Part shown: piece after piece, positions 41,562 through 51,500 of the stretch | Layout: each line of letters opens with the position of its first letter | Numbering within the stretch: the first letter of the stretch is position 1 | DNA from: JAVWJP01 sp036638975 | GTDB lineage: Bacteria; Bacillota; Clostridia; Oscillospirales; Ruminococcaceae | Length of the DNA: 53,546 bases | Direction: 5' to 3' | Assembly: GCA_036638975.1 (NCBI GenBank) | Contig: JAVWJP010000015.1 | Span: forward strand, 1 to 53,546 | Notes under the pieces: model-generated | What the model was told of the DNA's origin: nothing | What the model saw: the letters and a program-made list of their open reading frames with translations, nothing else | Database searches by the model: none | Position numbers and translations under genes: made by a program

Positions 41562-43973
41562 ATGGCGGTAAGCATTATGGATAATTTAATCACAAAAAAG
41601 CATTTAAAGCAGGAGCTTGAAAATAAACTTGTAAATGTTTTGGGAGTTGACCCCACAACCGCTGCCGATGAGCTTTATTATAAGGCCCTTTCGCTTGTTG
41701 TGGTTGATATTTTAAAGGAAAAACGCAGACGCTTCTCTGTAAACACAAACTCCAACGGCAAAAAGCAGGTTTATTACCTTTGCATGGAGTTTTTAATGGG
41801 GCGCAGTCTTAAAAACAGCCTTTACAACTTAGAAATACAAGACATAACCCGCAGTGTACTTGCCGACTACGACGTAAAGCTGGAACGTCTTTATGACTAC
41901 GAGCCTGACGCAGGGCTTGGCAACGGCGGCTTGGGGCGGCTTGCAGCGTGCTTTATGGACGCACTGGCAACCGGAGATTACCCCGCCACAGGCTACTCTA
42001 TCTGCTACGAATACGGCATATTTAAACAGAAAATTGTTGACGGCTGGCAGACAGAGCTGCCCGACTACTGGCTGCCCGGCGGCGAGGTTTGGCTAACACC
42101 AAAGCCCGAGCGCGCTATAGACGTACGCTTTGGCGGCGAGGTAGAAGAGTTTTGGGACAACAACTACCACCATATAAACTATAAAAACTACACCGTTGTA
42201 AAGGCAGTACCCGCCGATATGTACGTTAGCGGATACGACAGCAAGGGTGTTTCGCGTCTGCGCCTGTGGAAGGCAACCTCGGCGGGCTTTGACATGGATA
42301 GCTTTAACCGCGGCGATTACGTAAATGCACTTGGCGTAAACTCTATATCAGAAGCAATAAGCAAGGTACTCTACCCCAACGATAACCACAACGAGGGCAA
42401 GTCACTTCGTCTGCGCCAGCAGTACTTTATGGTGGCGGCGTCCATTGGCGACATAATAGGCAGGCATATGTCTACCTATGGCACGGTAATTAATTTAGCC
42501 GAAAAAGTCGCCATACATATAAACGACACCCACCCCGCGCTTGCTATACCCGAGCTTATGCGTATTTTGCTTGACGACTGCGGCTACAGCTGGGAGCTTT
42601 CGTGGAACATTGTAACGAATGTTTTTGCCTACACAAACCACACAGTAATGAGCGAGGCGCTTGAAAAATGGAACGAGGACCTGTTTTCTGTGCTGCTACC
42701 GCGTATACACCAAATACTTATAGAAATTAACAACCGCTTTACCTACGACCTTTACAACACCTATCACCTTGACGATGACACTGTAAAGCGTATGTCTATT
42801 TTTTCTGACAGAACGATACATATGGCAAACCTGTGCGTTATGGCTTGCCACAGCGTAAACGGAGTTTCCTCACTTCACTCCGATATCATCAAAAATGATG
42901 TTTTTAACAATTTTTACAAAATTATGCCCGCAAAATTTACAAATGTAACAAACGGAATAGCCTCGCGCCGCTGGCTGTACCAAAGCAACGAGGGGCTTAC
43001 AAGCCTGCTTAAAGAAACAATAGGCGATGGCTTTTTACGCGACATGAGCAAGCTTGAAAAATTTAATAAATTTGCAAACGATAAAGCTGTGCTTGCAAAG
43101 CTTGCCGTTGTAAAGCTTAAAAACAAAGAGAATTTTGCCTCGTATATACAAAAAACAACAGGCGCTGTCATAAACCCTCATTCTATATTTGACGTGCAGG
43201 TAAAACGTCTGCACGAGTACAAACGCCAGCACTTAAATGCGCTGCATATTCTTGCAACCTACCAAATGCTTAAAAACAACCCCGACGCGCATTACGTACC
43301 GCACACCTTCATTTTTGGCGCTAAGGCAGCACCCGGGTACTTCTTGGCAAAGCAAATTATAAAGATGATATGCACCTTGCGCGACGAGATTGCAAAGGAC
43401 CCTGTTATGCGCCAAAAGCTGTGCATAGTTTATCTTGAGGATTACCGCGTAACTTTGTCGGAGCTGCTTATGCCCGCAAGCGAAATTTCAGAGCAGATTT
43501 CTCTCGCCGGCACCGAGGCTTCGGGCACAGGCAACATGAAGCTTATGCTTAACGGTGCACTTACTATAGGTACATACGACGGTGCAAATGTTGAGATTGC
43601 CCAGCACGTGGGCGAAGAAAATATGTTTATATTCGGTATGCGTACCAATGAAGTAAATGCTGCAAAGGCAAGCTACGACCCGCGTGCCATCTACCGCAGC
43701 GACCCTGTCATTAAAGCGGCGATAGACCAGCTTAACACAGGCATAGGCAAAACAAAATTCCCCGACATATACACTTCGCTTGTAAACAGCGACCCTTACA
43801 TGGTGCTTAAAGATTACGCCTCGTATGCGGCGGCGCAGGAGCTTGCAATGCAGACCTACGAAAACGAAAGCAAATGGCAGCAGATGTCGCTTAAAAATAT
43901 AGCGGAATCGGGCTACTTCTGTGCTGACAGGGCGATAAACGAATATGCCAAAAAGATATGGAAGCTGCGCTGA
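41562..43973 (+). CDS. glgP: Glycogen/maltodextrin phosphorylase
   Basis: An 803-residue GT35 enzyme that releases glucose-1-phosphate from alpha-1,4-glucans using pyridoxal phosphate. The N-terminal active-site loops (GLGNGGLGRLAACFMDA, DYPATGYSI) and the PLP-lysine region EASGTGNMKLMLNGAL (about 650-665) are intact. Length is normal. ATG 41562 follows gcggag; ATG 41577 is possible. The GH13 gene follows after 74 bases, so the two probably degrade stored or imported glucan together. Confidence 0.97.
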   Translation: MAVSIMDNLITKKHLKQELENKLVNVLGVDPTTAADELYYKALSLVVVDILKEKRRRFSVNTNSNGKKQVYYLCMEFLMGRSLKNSLYNLEIQDITRSVLADYDVKLERLYDYEPDAGLGNGGLGRLAACFMDALATGDYPATGYSICYEYGIFKQKIVDGWQTELPDYWLPGGEVWLTPKPERAIDVRFGGEVEEFWDNNYHHINYKNYTVVKAVPADMYVSGYDSKGVSRLRLWKATSAGFDMDSFNRGDYVNALGVNSISEAISKVLYPNDNHNEGKSLRLRQQYFMVAASIGDIIGRHMSTYGTVINLAEKVAIHINDTHPALAIPELMRILLDDCGYSWELSWNIVTNVFAYTNHTVMSEALEKWNEDLFSVLLPRIHQILIEINNRFTYDLYNTYHLDDDTVKRMSIFSDRTIHMANLCVMACHSVNGVSSLHSDIIKNDVFNNFYKIMPAKFTNVTNGIASRRWLYQSNEGLTSLLKETIGDGFLRDMSKLEKFNKFANDKAVLAKLAVVKLKNKENFASYIQKTTGAVINPHSIFDVQVKRLHEYKRQHLNALHILATYQMLKNNPDAHYVPHTFIFGAKAAPGYFLAKQIIKMICTLRDEIAKDPVMRQKLCIVYLEDYRVTLSELLMPASEISEQISLAGTEASGTGNMKLMLNGALTIGTYDGANVEIAQHVGEENMFIFGMRTNEVNAAKASYDPRAIYRSDPVIKAAIDQLNTGIGKTKFPDIYTSLVNSDPYMVLKDYASYAAAQELAMQTYENESKWQQMSLKNIAESGYFCADRAINEYAKKIWKLR

Positions 43974-44047
43974 AAACTGCGCAGGTCTTAACTGATATTG
44001 TCTGACTGCAACTATAGTAAGTATAAAAGGTTAGGGGTCTTCGTGCT

Positions 44048-45898
44048 ATGGATTTTATATTTTTTAACAGCAGAAGCACCGAATTTAAGAAACCGTTTGG
44101 TGCTCTTAGAACAGGAGAGCAGGCGGAGTTCCGCTTGCGCCTGCCAAAGAACAACGAGTTTTCTCACCCACGCCTTTTACTTTTTAAAGCTGACGTATGG
44201 GACACACCGCAAGAAATAGCGCTAAGCTTTATAACGGCAGAGCTTAGCTGTAATGTGTACTCGTGCACGCTTTCGCTGCCTGCCCCACAGCTTTATTTTT
44301 ACTGCTTCGCGGCGACTAAAAACGGCGCAGACATACGGCTCTCGCGCCAAAGCGACGGCACAGGTGCCTTTATAAACAGCGAAGCCGCCCTTTGGCAGCT
44401 TACGGTTTATGCAGCCACGCTTGAAACCCCGTCTTTTTTAAAGGGCGGCATAATATATCAAATTTTTCCGGACCGTTTTAACAACAGCGGCGCAGAAAAA
44501 AAAGATGTTCCTGCGGACAGAACACTGCACACAAACTGGTACGAAATGCCCGAATATTTGCCCAATGCAGAGGGGCGAATAACAAACAGCGACTATTTTT
44601 GCGGCGATTTACGCGGTATTACCGAAAAACTGCCGTATTTAAAAGAGCTTAATATTTCGTGTATATACCTAAACCCTGTGTTCGAGGCACATTCAAGCCA
44701 CCGCTACAACACAGCCGATTACCTTAAAATAGACAGCCTTTTAGGTGATGAAAACGACCTGCGTGAGCTATGCGCAGAGGGTAAAAAGCTTGGTATAAGC
44801 ATTATACTTGACGGCGTGTTCTCGCACACCGGCGATGACAGCGTTTACTTTAACCGCCGCGGGCGCTACCAAACCGAGGGCGCGTTTAACTCTAAAGAAA
44901 GCCGCTACTACCCATGGTACGATTTTAGCGAGTGGCCCGAAAAATACAGCTCTTGGTGGGGCTTTGAAACCCTGCCAAATGTAAAAGAAACAAACAGCGA
45001 TTACCTTGAGTTTATATGCGGAGAACATGGGGTTTTGCGCTATTGGCTGTCGCTTGGCGTTGCAGGCTACCGCCTTGACGTTGCAGACGAGCTGCCCGAC
45101 GAATTTTTAGATGCATTAACCGCCTGCGTAAAGGGCTATAACCCACAGGCTGTGGTTATAGGCGAGGTTTGGGAGGACGCTTCTAACAAAACCGCCTACA
45201 GTGTGCGCAAGCGTTACTTTTTGGGCAAGCAGCTTGACAGTGTAATGAACTACCCATTTAAAGACTCTGTGCTCTCGTTTATACGCTACGGCGGCGGCGC
45301 CGAGCTTAACAATGCGGTGCTATCTATTTTAGAAAACTACCCAAAGCCAATAGTTGACGTGCTGATGAATTCTCTATCTACCCACGACGTAGAACGCGCC
45401 ATGACATGGCTTGTGGGTGAACCTCTTAACGGCAAGGACCGCAAATGGCAAATGGCGCACCACTTTTTAAGCGAGCAAGATTACGCAAAGGGCAAGGCTC
45501 TTTTTAAGCTTGCAACCGTTTTGCAGTTTTTTTTGCCCGGTGTACCCAGCCTATACTATGGTGACGAAATGGGCATGACAGGCTACCGCGACCCATTTAA
45601 CCGCTGTACCTTTTTGTGGGATAGCGGCGACAAAGAGCTTTTGGAGTTTATAAAGGCGCTTAGCGCAGTGCGCGCAAAGTACCGCAGCCTGCTTGCCGAC
45701 GCGCCCTTTATGCCTGTAGGCTACAGCAGCGATGTTTTTATATTTACACGCAAAAAAGGCGGCGAGGGCTTGCTTTTGGCGGTAAACCGCGGCAGTACAC
45801 CCGCCTTGTTAGAGCTTCCGTATGAGCCGGAAGCGGTTTTTGGCGAGCTTGCGGACGGTATGCTTGCCCCGCAGTCGTTTATAATAGGCACAATATAA
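44048..45898 (+). CDS. GH13 alpha-glucan hydrolase (neopullulanase/maltodextrin glucosidase type)
   Basis: A 616-residue glycoside hydrolase family 13 protein without a signal peptide, so cytosolic. An N-terminal beta-sandwich (about 1-120) resembles the CBM34-like domain of neopullulanases. The catalytic barrel has DGVFSHTG, the nucleophile Asp in GYRLDVADEL (about 342), the acid/base Glu in VIGEVWED (about 373) and the Asp in STHDVER (about 447). It likely trims branched or cyclic maltodextrins for the phosphorylase encoded upstream. Exact specificity cannot be read. Confidence 0.9.
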   Translation: MDFIFFNSRSTEFKKPFGALRTGEQAEFRLRLPKNNEFSHPRLLLFKADVWDTPQEIALSFITAELSCNVYSCTLSLPAPQLYFYCFAATKNGADIRLSRQSDGTGAFINSEAALWQLTVYAATLETPSFLKGGIIYQIFPDRFNNSGAEKKDVPADRTLHTNWYEMPEYLPNAEGRITNSDYFCGDLRGITEKLPYLKELNISCIYLNPVFEAHSSHRYNTADYLKIDSLLGDENDLRELCAEGKKLGISIILDGVFSHTGDDSVYFNRRGRYQTEGAFNSKESRYYPWYDFSEWPEKYSSWWGFETLPNVKETNSDYLEFICGEHGVLRYWLSLGVAGYRLDVADELPDEFLDALTACVKGYNPQAVVIGEVWEDASNKTAYSVRKRYFLGKQLDSVMNYPFKDSVLSFIRYGGGAELNNAVLSILENYPKPIVDVLMNSLSTHDVERAMTWLVGEPLNGKDRKWQMAHHFLSEQDYAKGKALFKLATVLQFFLPGVPSLYYGDEMGMTGYRDPFNRCTFLWDSGDKELLEFIKALSAVRAKYRSLLADAPFMPVGYSSDVFIFTRKKGGEGLLLAVNRGSTPALLELPYEPEAVFGELADGMLAPQSFIIGTI

Positions 45899-45937
45899 TA
45901 GGCGCGGTCACGCGGCGGTCTTTTTGGCAAAGCATAA

Positions 45938-45982
45938 AAAGGGCGCGGCTGTTCAACAAAAAAGTGAACAGCCGCGCCCTTT
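45938..45982. terminator. Bidirectional terminator between the GH13 gene and rplL
   Basis: A perfect 18-bp inverted repeat (starts aaagggcgcggct, ends agccgcgcccttt) with an a-rich 9-base loop sits between convergent genes and can stop transcription both ways. Confidence 0.85.
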
Positions 45983-45999
45983 GCCGCAATGCAGCAAAA

Positions 46000-46377
46000 T
46001 TATTTAATTTCTACAGAAGCGCCTGCTTCTTCAAGCTTTGCTTTCATTTCGTCAGCATCGGTCTTAGAAATGCCCTCTTTAATTGCTTTAGGGGCACCGT
46101 CTACTATTTCTTTTGCTTCTTTAAGCCCTAAACCTGTCATCTCTTTAACAAGCTTGATAACGCCCATCTTAGAGCCGCCCGCAGCGGTGAGGATAACGTC
46201 AAACTCGGTTTTTTCATCGGCAGCAGCGGCGGCAGGTGCAGCGGCACCCATAGCCATTACCGGAGCAGCGGCAGAAACACCAAACTCCTCCTCTATTGCT
46301 TTGACAAGCTCGGACAGTTCGAGAACTGTAAGGGTTTTAATTTCTTCAACAAATTTTAAAATTTTCTCTGAAGCCAT
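46000..46377 (-). CDS. rplL: 50S ribosomal protein L7/L12
   Basis: A 125-residue stalk protein that recruits translation factors to the ribosome. The N-terminal dimerisation helix region, Ala-rich hinge (AAAPVMAMGAAAPAAAAAD) and C-terminal domain (GAPKAIKEGISKTDADEMKA, VKEMTGLGLKEAKEIVD) are clear. It lies 69 bases downstream of rplJ. rpoB does not follow; the next genes are on the other strand. Confidence 0.98.
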   Translation of the reverse strand: MASEKILKFVEEIKTLTVLELSELVKAIEEEFGVSAAAPVMAMGAAAPAAAAADEKTEFDVILTAAGGSKMGVIKLVKEMTGLGLKEAKEIVDGAPKAIKEGISKTDADEMKAKLEEAGASVEIK

Positions 46378-46446
46378 GTTAGCTTACCTCCTAAAATTAT
46401 TACCGCATTATATACGGCTTAGCGCATTTGCGCCTGTTTTTGTGTA

Positions 46447-46947
46447 TTATGCCGGTTCTTTTTCGGCAATTGCATTAAGAGCAACAGCCAAACCACGAAT
46501 GTTACCGTTAAGCGCGCTAAGCAGCATACAAAGAAGCTGCTCTTTGCTTGGCAGCTTTGAAAGCGCCATTACTTCATCGGCAGACATTGCTTTGCCCTCC
46601 ATAAAGCCTGTTTTAATAACAAACTTACCCTTGGAAGCCTCTGCAAATTTACCTAAAATCTTCGCAGGTGCAACTACATCGGTGTTAGAAACAGCTAATG
46701 CGGTTGTGCCCTCCAGATGCGGGCAAATATCGGCTAAACCGCCGTTTTGGGCAGCAAAGCGCAGCAGTGTGTTTTTTACTACCTTGTACTCTACACCCGC
46801 CTCGCGCAGCTCTTTACGCAGCTTTGTGTCGTCCGCAACAGAAATACCCTTGTAGTCTACAACAACACCGGCAACAGCCTTGTTTAATTTTTCTTCAAGA
46901 CCTGCCACTATCTCTTTTTTAGTTTGCAATACTTTCTCACTTGGCAA
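46447..46947 (-). CDS. rplJ: 50S ribosomal protein L10 (TTG start)
   Basis: A 166-residue protein that anchors L7/L12 dimers to the ribosome and represses its own operon through the leader RNA. VLQTKKEIVAGLEEKL and VVVDYKGISVADDTKLRKEL are typical. The only start that fits the strong ggaggtg (46957-46962) is TTG at 46947, 9 bases away; no ATG or GTG is in frame nearby. rplKA is not upstream, so rplJL is a separate transcription unit. Confidence 0.96.
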   Translation of the reverse strand: MPSEKVLQTKKEIVAGLEEKLNKAVAGVVVDYKGISVADDTKLRKELREAGVEYKVVKNTLLRFAAQNGGLADICPHLEGTTALAVSNTDVVAPAKILGKFAEASKGKFVIKTGFMEGKAMSADEVMALSKLPSKEQLLCMLLSALNGNIRGLAVALNAIAEKEPA

Positions 46948-47059
46948 AATCGTTCACCTCCTGCTTTAATACCCCTTTAACATCAAAAAATATAAAAGAA
47001 AAACATTTATACAGCTTAAAGTTAAATAAGTACGGAATCATCTATCAAAATAATTTTGA

Positions 47060-47195
47060 CCAATAAAAAAACCCCTCCCGCAAACGCAGAAAGAGCACAA
47101 ATTACCTATAACGCAAAAGCGCACGGCATATCTCTTCCTCGGCAGGCGGCTTTTGCCTTACGTCATACGACACCTGCTGTCTGTGGAACACTGAC
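47060..47195 (-). ncRNA. Ribosomal protein L10 leader
   Basis: The minus strand carries the classic L10 leader elements in order: ccacagacagcaggtg, gccgcctgccgagg, gcgcttttgcg, ctttctgcgtttgcgggag and then a terminator-like ggggttttttt. L10(L12)4 binds this RNA to shut off rplJL. About 100 bases separate it from the L10 start. Confidence 0.88.
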
Positions 47196-47204
47196 AACTT
47201 AATT

Positions 47205-47233
47205 ATTATATGTCATGTCGCAATATTTGTCAA
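47205..47233 (-). promoter_or_regulatory. Promoter of rplJL
   Basis: TTGACA (47233-47228), a 17-bp spacer and TATAAT (47210-47205) lie directly upstream of the L10 leader. Both boxes are perfect consensus. Confidence 0.9.
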
Positions 47234-47433
47234 GCATAAAGTTACAGCTTTTTTTTCGCACATATAGTAATAGCTTAACTGTTATATACTTTAAGTATAG
47301 AATTTGTTCTTTCAGATATAATTTTAGGCTAAAATGTCTATAATTCACACATTATGCGCTAAAAACTGTTGAAAATGTCGTTGAAGATGTTGAAAGTAAA
47401 AATAAAATCGGCAAAAAATAAACTCTATTCGCC

Positions 47434-47462
47434 TTGACTGTTTTGTGCACAGACTGTATAAT
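47434..47462 (+). promoter_or_regulatory. Promoter of tRNA-Thr
   Basis: TTGACT (47434-47439), a 17-bp spacer and TATAAT (47457-47462) lie 44 bases before the tRNA. The stretch 47,234-47,433 between the divergent promoters is AT-rich with nothing else seen. Confidence 0.8.
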
Positions 47463-47506
47463 ATATATGTCGCTTTGCCAAAAAGCGGCGCGGCAAAACG
47501 CAATAT

Positions 47507-47580
47507 GCTTCTGTAGTTTAATGGTAAAACAGATCATTCGTAATGATCCGTTGTCAGTTCGATTCTGACCAGAAGCTCCA
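47507..47580 (+). tRNA. tRNA-Thr(CGU)
   Basis: A 74-base tRNA with acceptor stem GCTTCTG/CAGAAGC, discriminator T, encoded CCA, D stem GTTT/AAAC, anticodon stem GATCA/TGATC with loop TTCGTAA (anticodon CGT, codon ACG) and T arm GTCAG TTCGATT CTGAC. A REP cluster begins 12 bases after its end. Confidence 0.96.
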
Positions 47581-47592
47581 AACGCAATGTAG

Positions 47593-47709
47593 GGAACGGT
47601 CTTGACCGTTCCTCTCAAAAAACACATAATACGCACGTATGAAACGGTCACGACCGTTCCCTACCCCAAAATACGTCAAACGCACGTATGAAACGGTCAC
47701 GACCGTTCC
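47593..47709. repeat. REP palindrome cluster 1 (three copies)
   Basis: Near-palindromes of the form ggaacggtcttgaccgttcc start at 47593, 47641 and 47690, 48-49 bases apart. The linkers (cataatacgcacgtat-like) are similar. The last copy ends 38 bases before the RAYT gene. Confidence 0.9.
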
Positions 47710-47747
47710 CTACCCCCAATAAATCGCACGCAAAATAGGGGATTTTT

Positions 47748-48215
47748 ATGGAATTACCAAATCGAAAACCAACCCGATTAGCAAGCTACGATTATTCAAA
47801 TCAAAATTATTATTTTATAACAATATGCACTCATAATAGGTTGCATTTGTTTGGTGATGTCAATAAACTAAATGTGTTCGGAGAAATTGCAAAAACACAA
47901 TTATTAAATATTTCAAATCATTTTGAGGGTATTTACATTGATAAATATGTGATAATGCCCGACCATATACACGCTATTGTTGTAATTGGTTGTGGCGGTA
48001 AGGCGGAACGGTCAAGACCGTTCCCTACGTTATCGACCGTCGTAGGATTGTATAAATCGGGAGTATCAAAACGCATACACGAAATATACCCCAATGTAGA
48101 AATTTGGCAAAAATCATTTAACGATAGAATTATACGAAACGAACAGGGTTATTTAAAAATTTGTAAATATATATACGAAAATCCATTAAATTGGTCTTGT
48201 ACGGAACGCACGTAG
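47748..48215 (+). CDS. REP-associated tyrosine transposase (RAYT, IS200-like Y1 family)
   Basis: A 155-residue single-strand DNA transposase-like enzyme thought to spread REP palindromes. The start YDYSNQNYYFITICTHNR is typical of the family. The metal-binding HUH motif is MPDHIHAIVVI (about residue 72), the catalytic Tyr is in VVGLYKSGVSKRI (about 105), and the end YENPLNW is conserved. REP palindromes lie on both sides. One REP (48005-48024) lies inside the gene in frame, encoding ERSRPFP between the HUH motif and the catalytic helix. The ATG at 47748 has only a weak purine-rich site (gggga). Confidence 0.88.
   Translation: MELPNRKPTRLASYDYSNQNYYFITICTHNRLHLFGDVNKLNVFGEIAKTQLLNISNHFEGIYIDKYVIMPDHIHAIVVIGCGGKAERSRPFPTLSTVVGLYKSGVSKRIHEIYPNVEIWQKSFNDRIIRNEQGYLKICKYIYENPLNWSCTERT
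48005..48024. repeat. REP copy inside the RAYT coding region
   Basis: ggaacggtcaagaccgttcc matches the other copies in full. With its flank it adds about eight codons without breaking the frame. Confidence 0.9.
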
Positions 48216-48284
48216 GGAACGGTTTTGACCGTTCCTCACCACAAAAAATATTTAACATACGTAAGGAACGGTCAATACCGTTCC
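48216..48284. repeat. REP pair after the RAYT gene
   Basis: Palindromes at 48216-48235 and 48265-48284 are 49 bases apart. The first begins one base after the RAYT stop codon. Confidence 0.9.
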
Positions 48285-48421
48285 TTATTTTTATTTATTG
48301 CGTGCATATTTATTTGGCGCGGCACAACAAAACCTTACGGAAGTGCCGTTCAGGGCATAAAAATGGCTTTTCGCACTTTAATCATATTTTGTATTGAATT
48401 TTCTGTTAAAATAAAACGTAG

Positions 48422-48490
48422 GGAACGGTTTTGACCGTTCCTCTCCCAAAAATACATCAAACGCACGTAAGGAACGGTCAAGACCGTTCC
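48422..48490. repeat. REP pair upstream of the GLUG-repeat gene
   Basis: Palindromes at 48422-48441 and 48471-48490 are again 49 bases apart. Between 48,285 and 48,421 I see no gene. Confidence 0.9.
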
Positions 48491-48531
48491 TTACAGCAAA
48501 CGTATGTAAAAAATTTTATAGGAGGCATTTT

Positions 48532-51500
48532 ATGAAAAATCGCATTTTAAGTATGGTATTGGCGGTATGTATGGCTTTTACCATGATGCCTGTAGCGGCA
48601 TTTGCAGAAACGGCACAAATACCGCAGTTGCCACACAGCCACACGTCCATTGACAGCGGCATTGGCAACAGCGTGGGCAGCAACAGCATGGACAACAGCA
48701 TGGACAACAGCATGGACAGCGGCAAAGCCGCTGCCGCACGGCAGGCAAAGGCAGGGGAAGCTTGGGACGGCACTACTAAAACTGAGGTGACACCCGACAC
48801 CACAAGCGGTGTTTCAACCTATACTGTCACTACCGGCGCACAGCTTGCATGGATTGCGCAGCAAACCAACAACGGCGACACTAACTTCACTAAAAGCAAC
48901 ACTACGGTAAAGCTTGCCGCAGACATTGACCTTGGCGGTTATAAATGGACACCCATGGGAAACGCTCTTGATTCTTTCGTCTGCAACTTTAACGGAGCAA
49001 ACTTTACGGTAAGCAACTTTACAACCACTAGCACTGTCGAAAAACAAGGTTTATTCGGCACGGTAGGCAGTAACGGAAAGATAGACAACTTGATTATAAA
49101 CGGCACTGTAACAGGCACAACTAACGTCGGCGGCATAGCTGGCTATAACGACGGCACTATTACAGGCTGCAGCAACACCGGCGCTGTAACAGGCACAGAT
49201 AACGTCGGCGGCATAGCGGGCTATAACGACGGCACTATTACAGGCTGCAGCAACACCGGCGCTGTAACAGGCACAACTAACGTCGGCGGCATAGCGGGCA
49301 GCAATACCAGCGGCGCTATTAGAAACTGCAACAACACCGCCGGCGCTGTAAGCGGCACAACTAACGTCGGCGGCATAGCGGGCAGTACTAACGCCAACTC
49401 TGTAATACAAAACTGCAGCAACACCACCACTGTAACAGGCACAAGCTGCGTTGGCGGCATAGCGGGCTATAATAACGAGGTAATACAAGACTGCAACAAC
49501 ACAGGCGCTGTAACAGGCACCGGCGATAATACCGGCGGCATAGCGGGCTATAATGCCCTCGTTATACAAGACTGCTACAACAGCGGCGATGTAACAGGCA
49601 GTGGGGATTATACCGGCGGCATAGCGGGCTATAACCGCTCTATTGAAAAATGCAGCAATAGCGGCGCTGTAAAAGGCACAACTAACGTCGGCGGCATAGC
49701 GGGTTATCACATGGACGCCTATCTTAGTGAATGCAGCAACACAGGCGCTGTAAAAGGCACAACTAACGTCGGCGGCATAGCGGGCTTACTTAATTCTCAC
49801 TTTGGTTTATTCGAAAACTGCTACAACACCGGCGCTGTAGAAGGCACAAATTATGTCGGCGGCTTAGCGGGCGATAATGAAAGCGGCAATACTATACAAA
49901 ACTGCTACAATACCGGCAGTGTCACTGCCGACACCAACGGTGTCGCCGGCGGCATAGCGGGCATTAACTACGTTACTGTAGAAAACTGCGTTTCTCTTGG
50001 TCTAAGCGTTAGCGGTAAAAGCGGCGAAGTCAGCAGGGTTGCCGGTACTGCGGTAGGTACACTAGCTAACAACAAGGCGCGCAGCGATATGCTTGTAAAT
50101 GGTGCTGCTGTAAGCGGCGGCGCGGATAACGATGCTAATGGCTTAGACATAGACGTGAGCAAAAACCCGACACAAGCAAGTGTTTTTGGCGGCTTTGATA
50201 CTACTATCTGGAATATTAACGGTGAGCTTACATACATGAACACACTGCCTACCCTTAAAAACGTACCGGATCCGACGGCGCAAAATCCACAGTTGCCTAA
50301 ACGCACACAGACCGACATTAGCCCTGATATTAGCTTTACAGACGGCAGCGCCACTTGGAACGGCAGCGGGCAAGCCTACGAAAAAGCAAAAAGAACCTCT
50401 ACAGGGGAAACCGCCAATTTCACCTATGCCTATGTCGTAAATGGAACAGGCAGCCTGTCCACTGACGGCAAGCCGATGGGCGTAGGCAGCTACACAGTAA
50501 CTGCCACCTACACTACCTCCACCGAAAAAGGCAGCAAAACAGCAACGTTTACAATTACCGCCAAGGAAGTAACCGGTGCAACGGTAACTGTAAGCGGAAG
50601 TCACACCTACACAGGCAATCCCATAATCCCAAATAGCACAGACTTAATAGTCAAGGACAGCAGCACAACATATACCGACACCGACTACACTTGCACCCTA
50701 CGTAACAACACAAATGCGGGGGAAGCCACGGTAACTGTAAGCTTTAAGGGCAACTACAGCGGCACGGCAACCGGCAAATTTACTATAAATAAAGCGCTTA
50801 TCAGAATAGGCAACTGCACTCCCGAGTCAAAAGTCTATGACGGCAATTGCGATGCCACCATTAAAGAACTTATTTTCTTTAACACGCCAATGCCCGATCA
50901 ACCAATGATTAAGGACACCGATTACTCCGTAGGCAGCCCAAAATATTCTAACGCCGACGTCGGCAAAGATAAAACAATAGTAGGGCAGGCAAGCCTGATT
51001 GCAAATGAAAAAACAAATAACTACAGCCTGCAAGATTCAACCTACCGGTCTGACAAAGGCGAGATAACAAAAGCAAACTATGCCCCACCACCCACAATAG
51101 ATATTTCTATACAAACAGGCGAGGTGCGCAGCGGCACAGTTACCATGGCAGATTTATTTGGCAAAGCTGCACCCGCAGATGCGGCGTTTGGCGCAGTGAC
51201 AGCACCCACCGGTGCAAAGCTAATGGATAGCGTCACCTCAGCGAGCAGCGGCATAGCCTACACCAGCAAGAATAACCCTGCCGGCACAAGCGCAAGCGAC
51301 ATATACAAGGTAAAAATCTCATCTAAAAACTATAACGATTTTGACGCGACTATAACCTTTAAGACAGAGAATAGGCAGACAGTTGCAATAACAGGGCTTA
51401 CTGCGGCAACAGGGCTTACCTACAACGGAAAGCCGCAAAACGGTTGCACAGGCACAGTGCAGGTAGAGGGCAACAAAGTGCCTGTAAAAGAGCTTGTTTA

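Noticed and set aside
47593..48490. CRISPR-like look: 20-base repeats every 48-49 bases
   Set aside because: The linkers resemble each other rather than being unique spacers, the arrays have only two or three units, the repeats are full palindromes beside a RAYT gene, and no cas genes are present.
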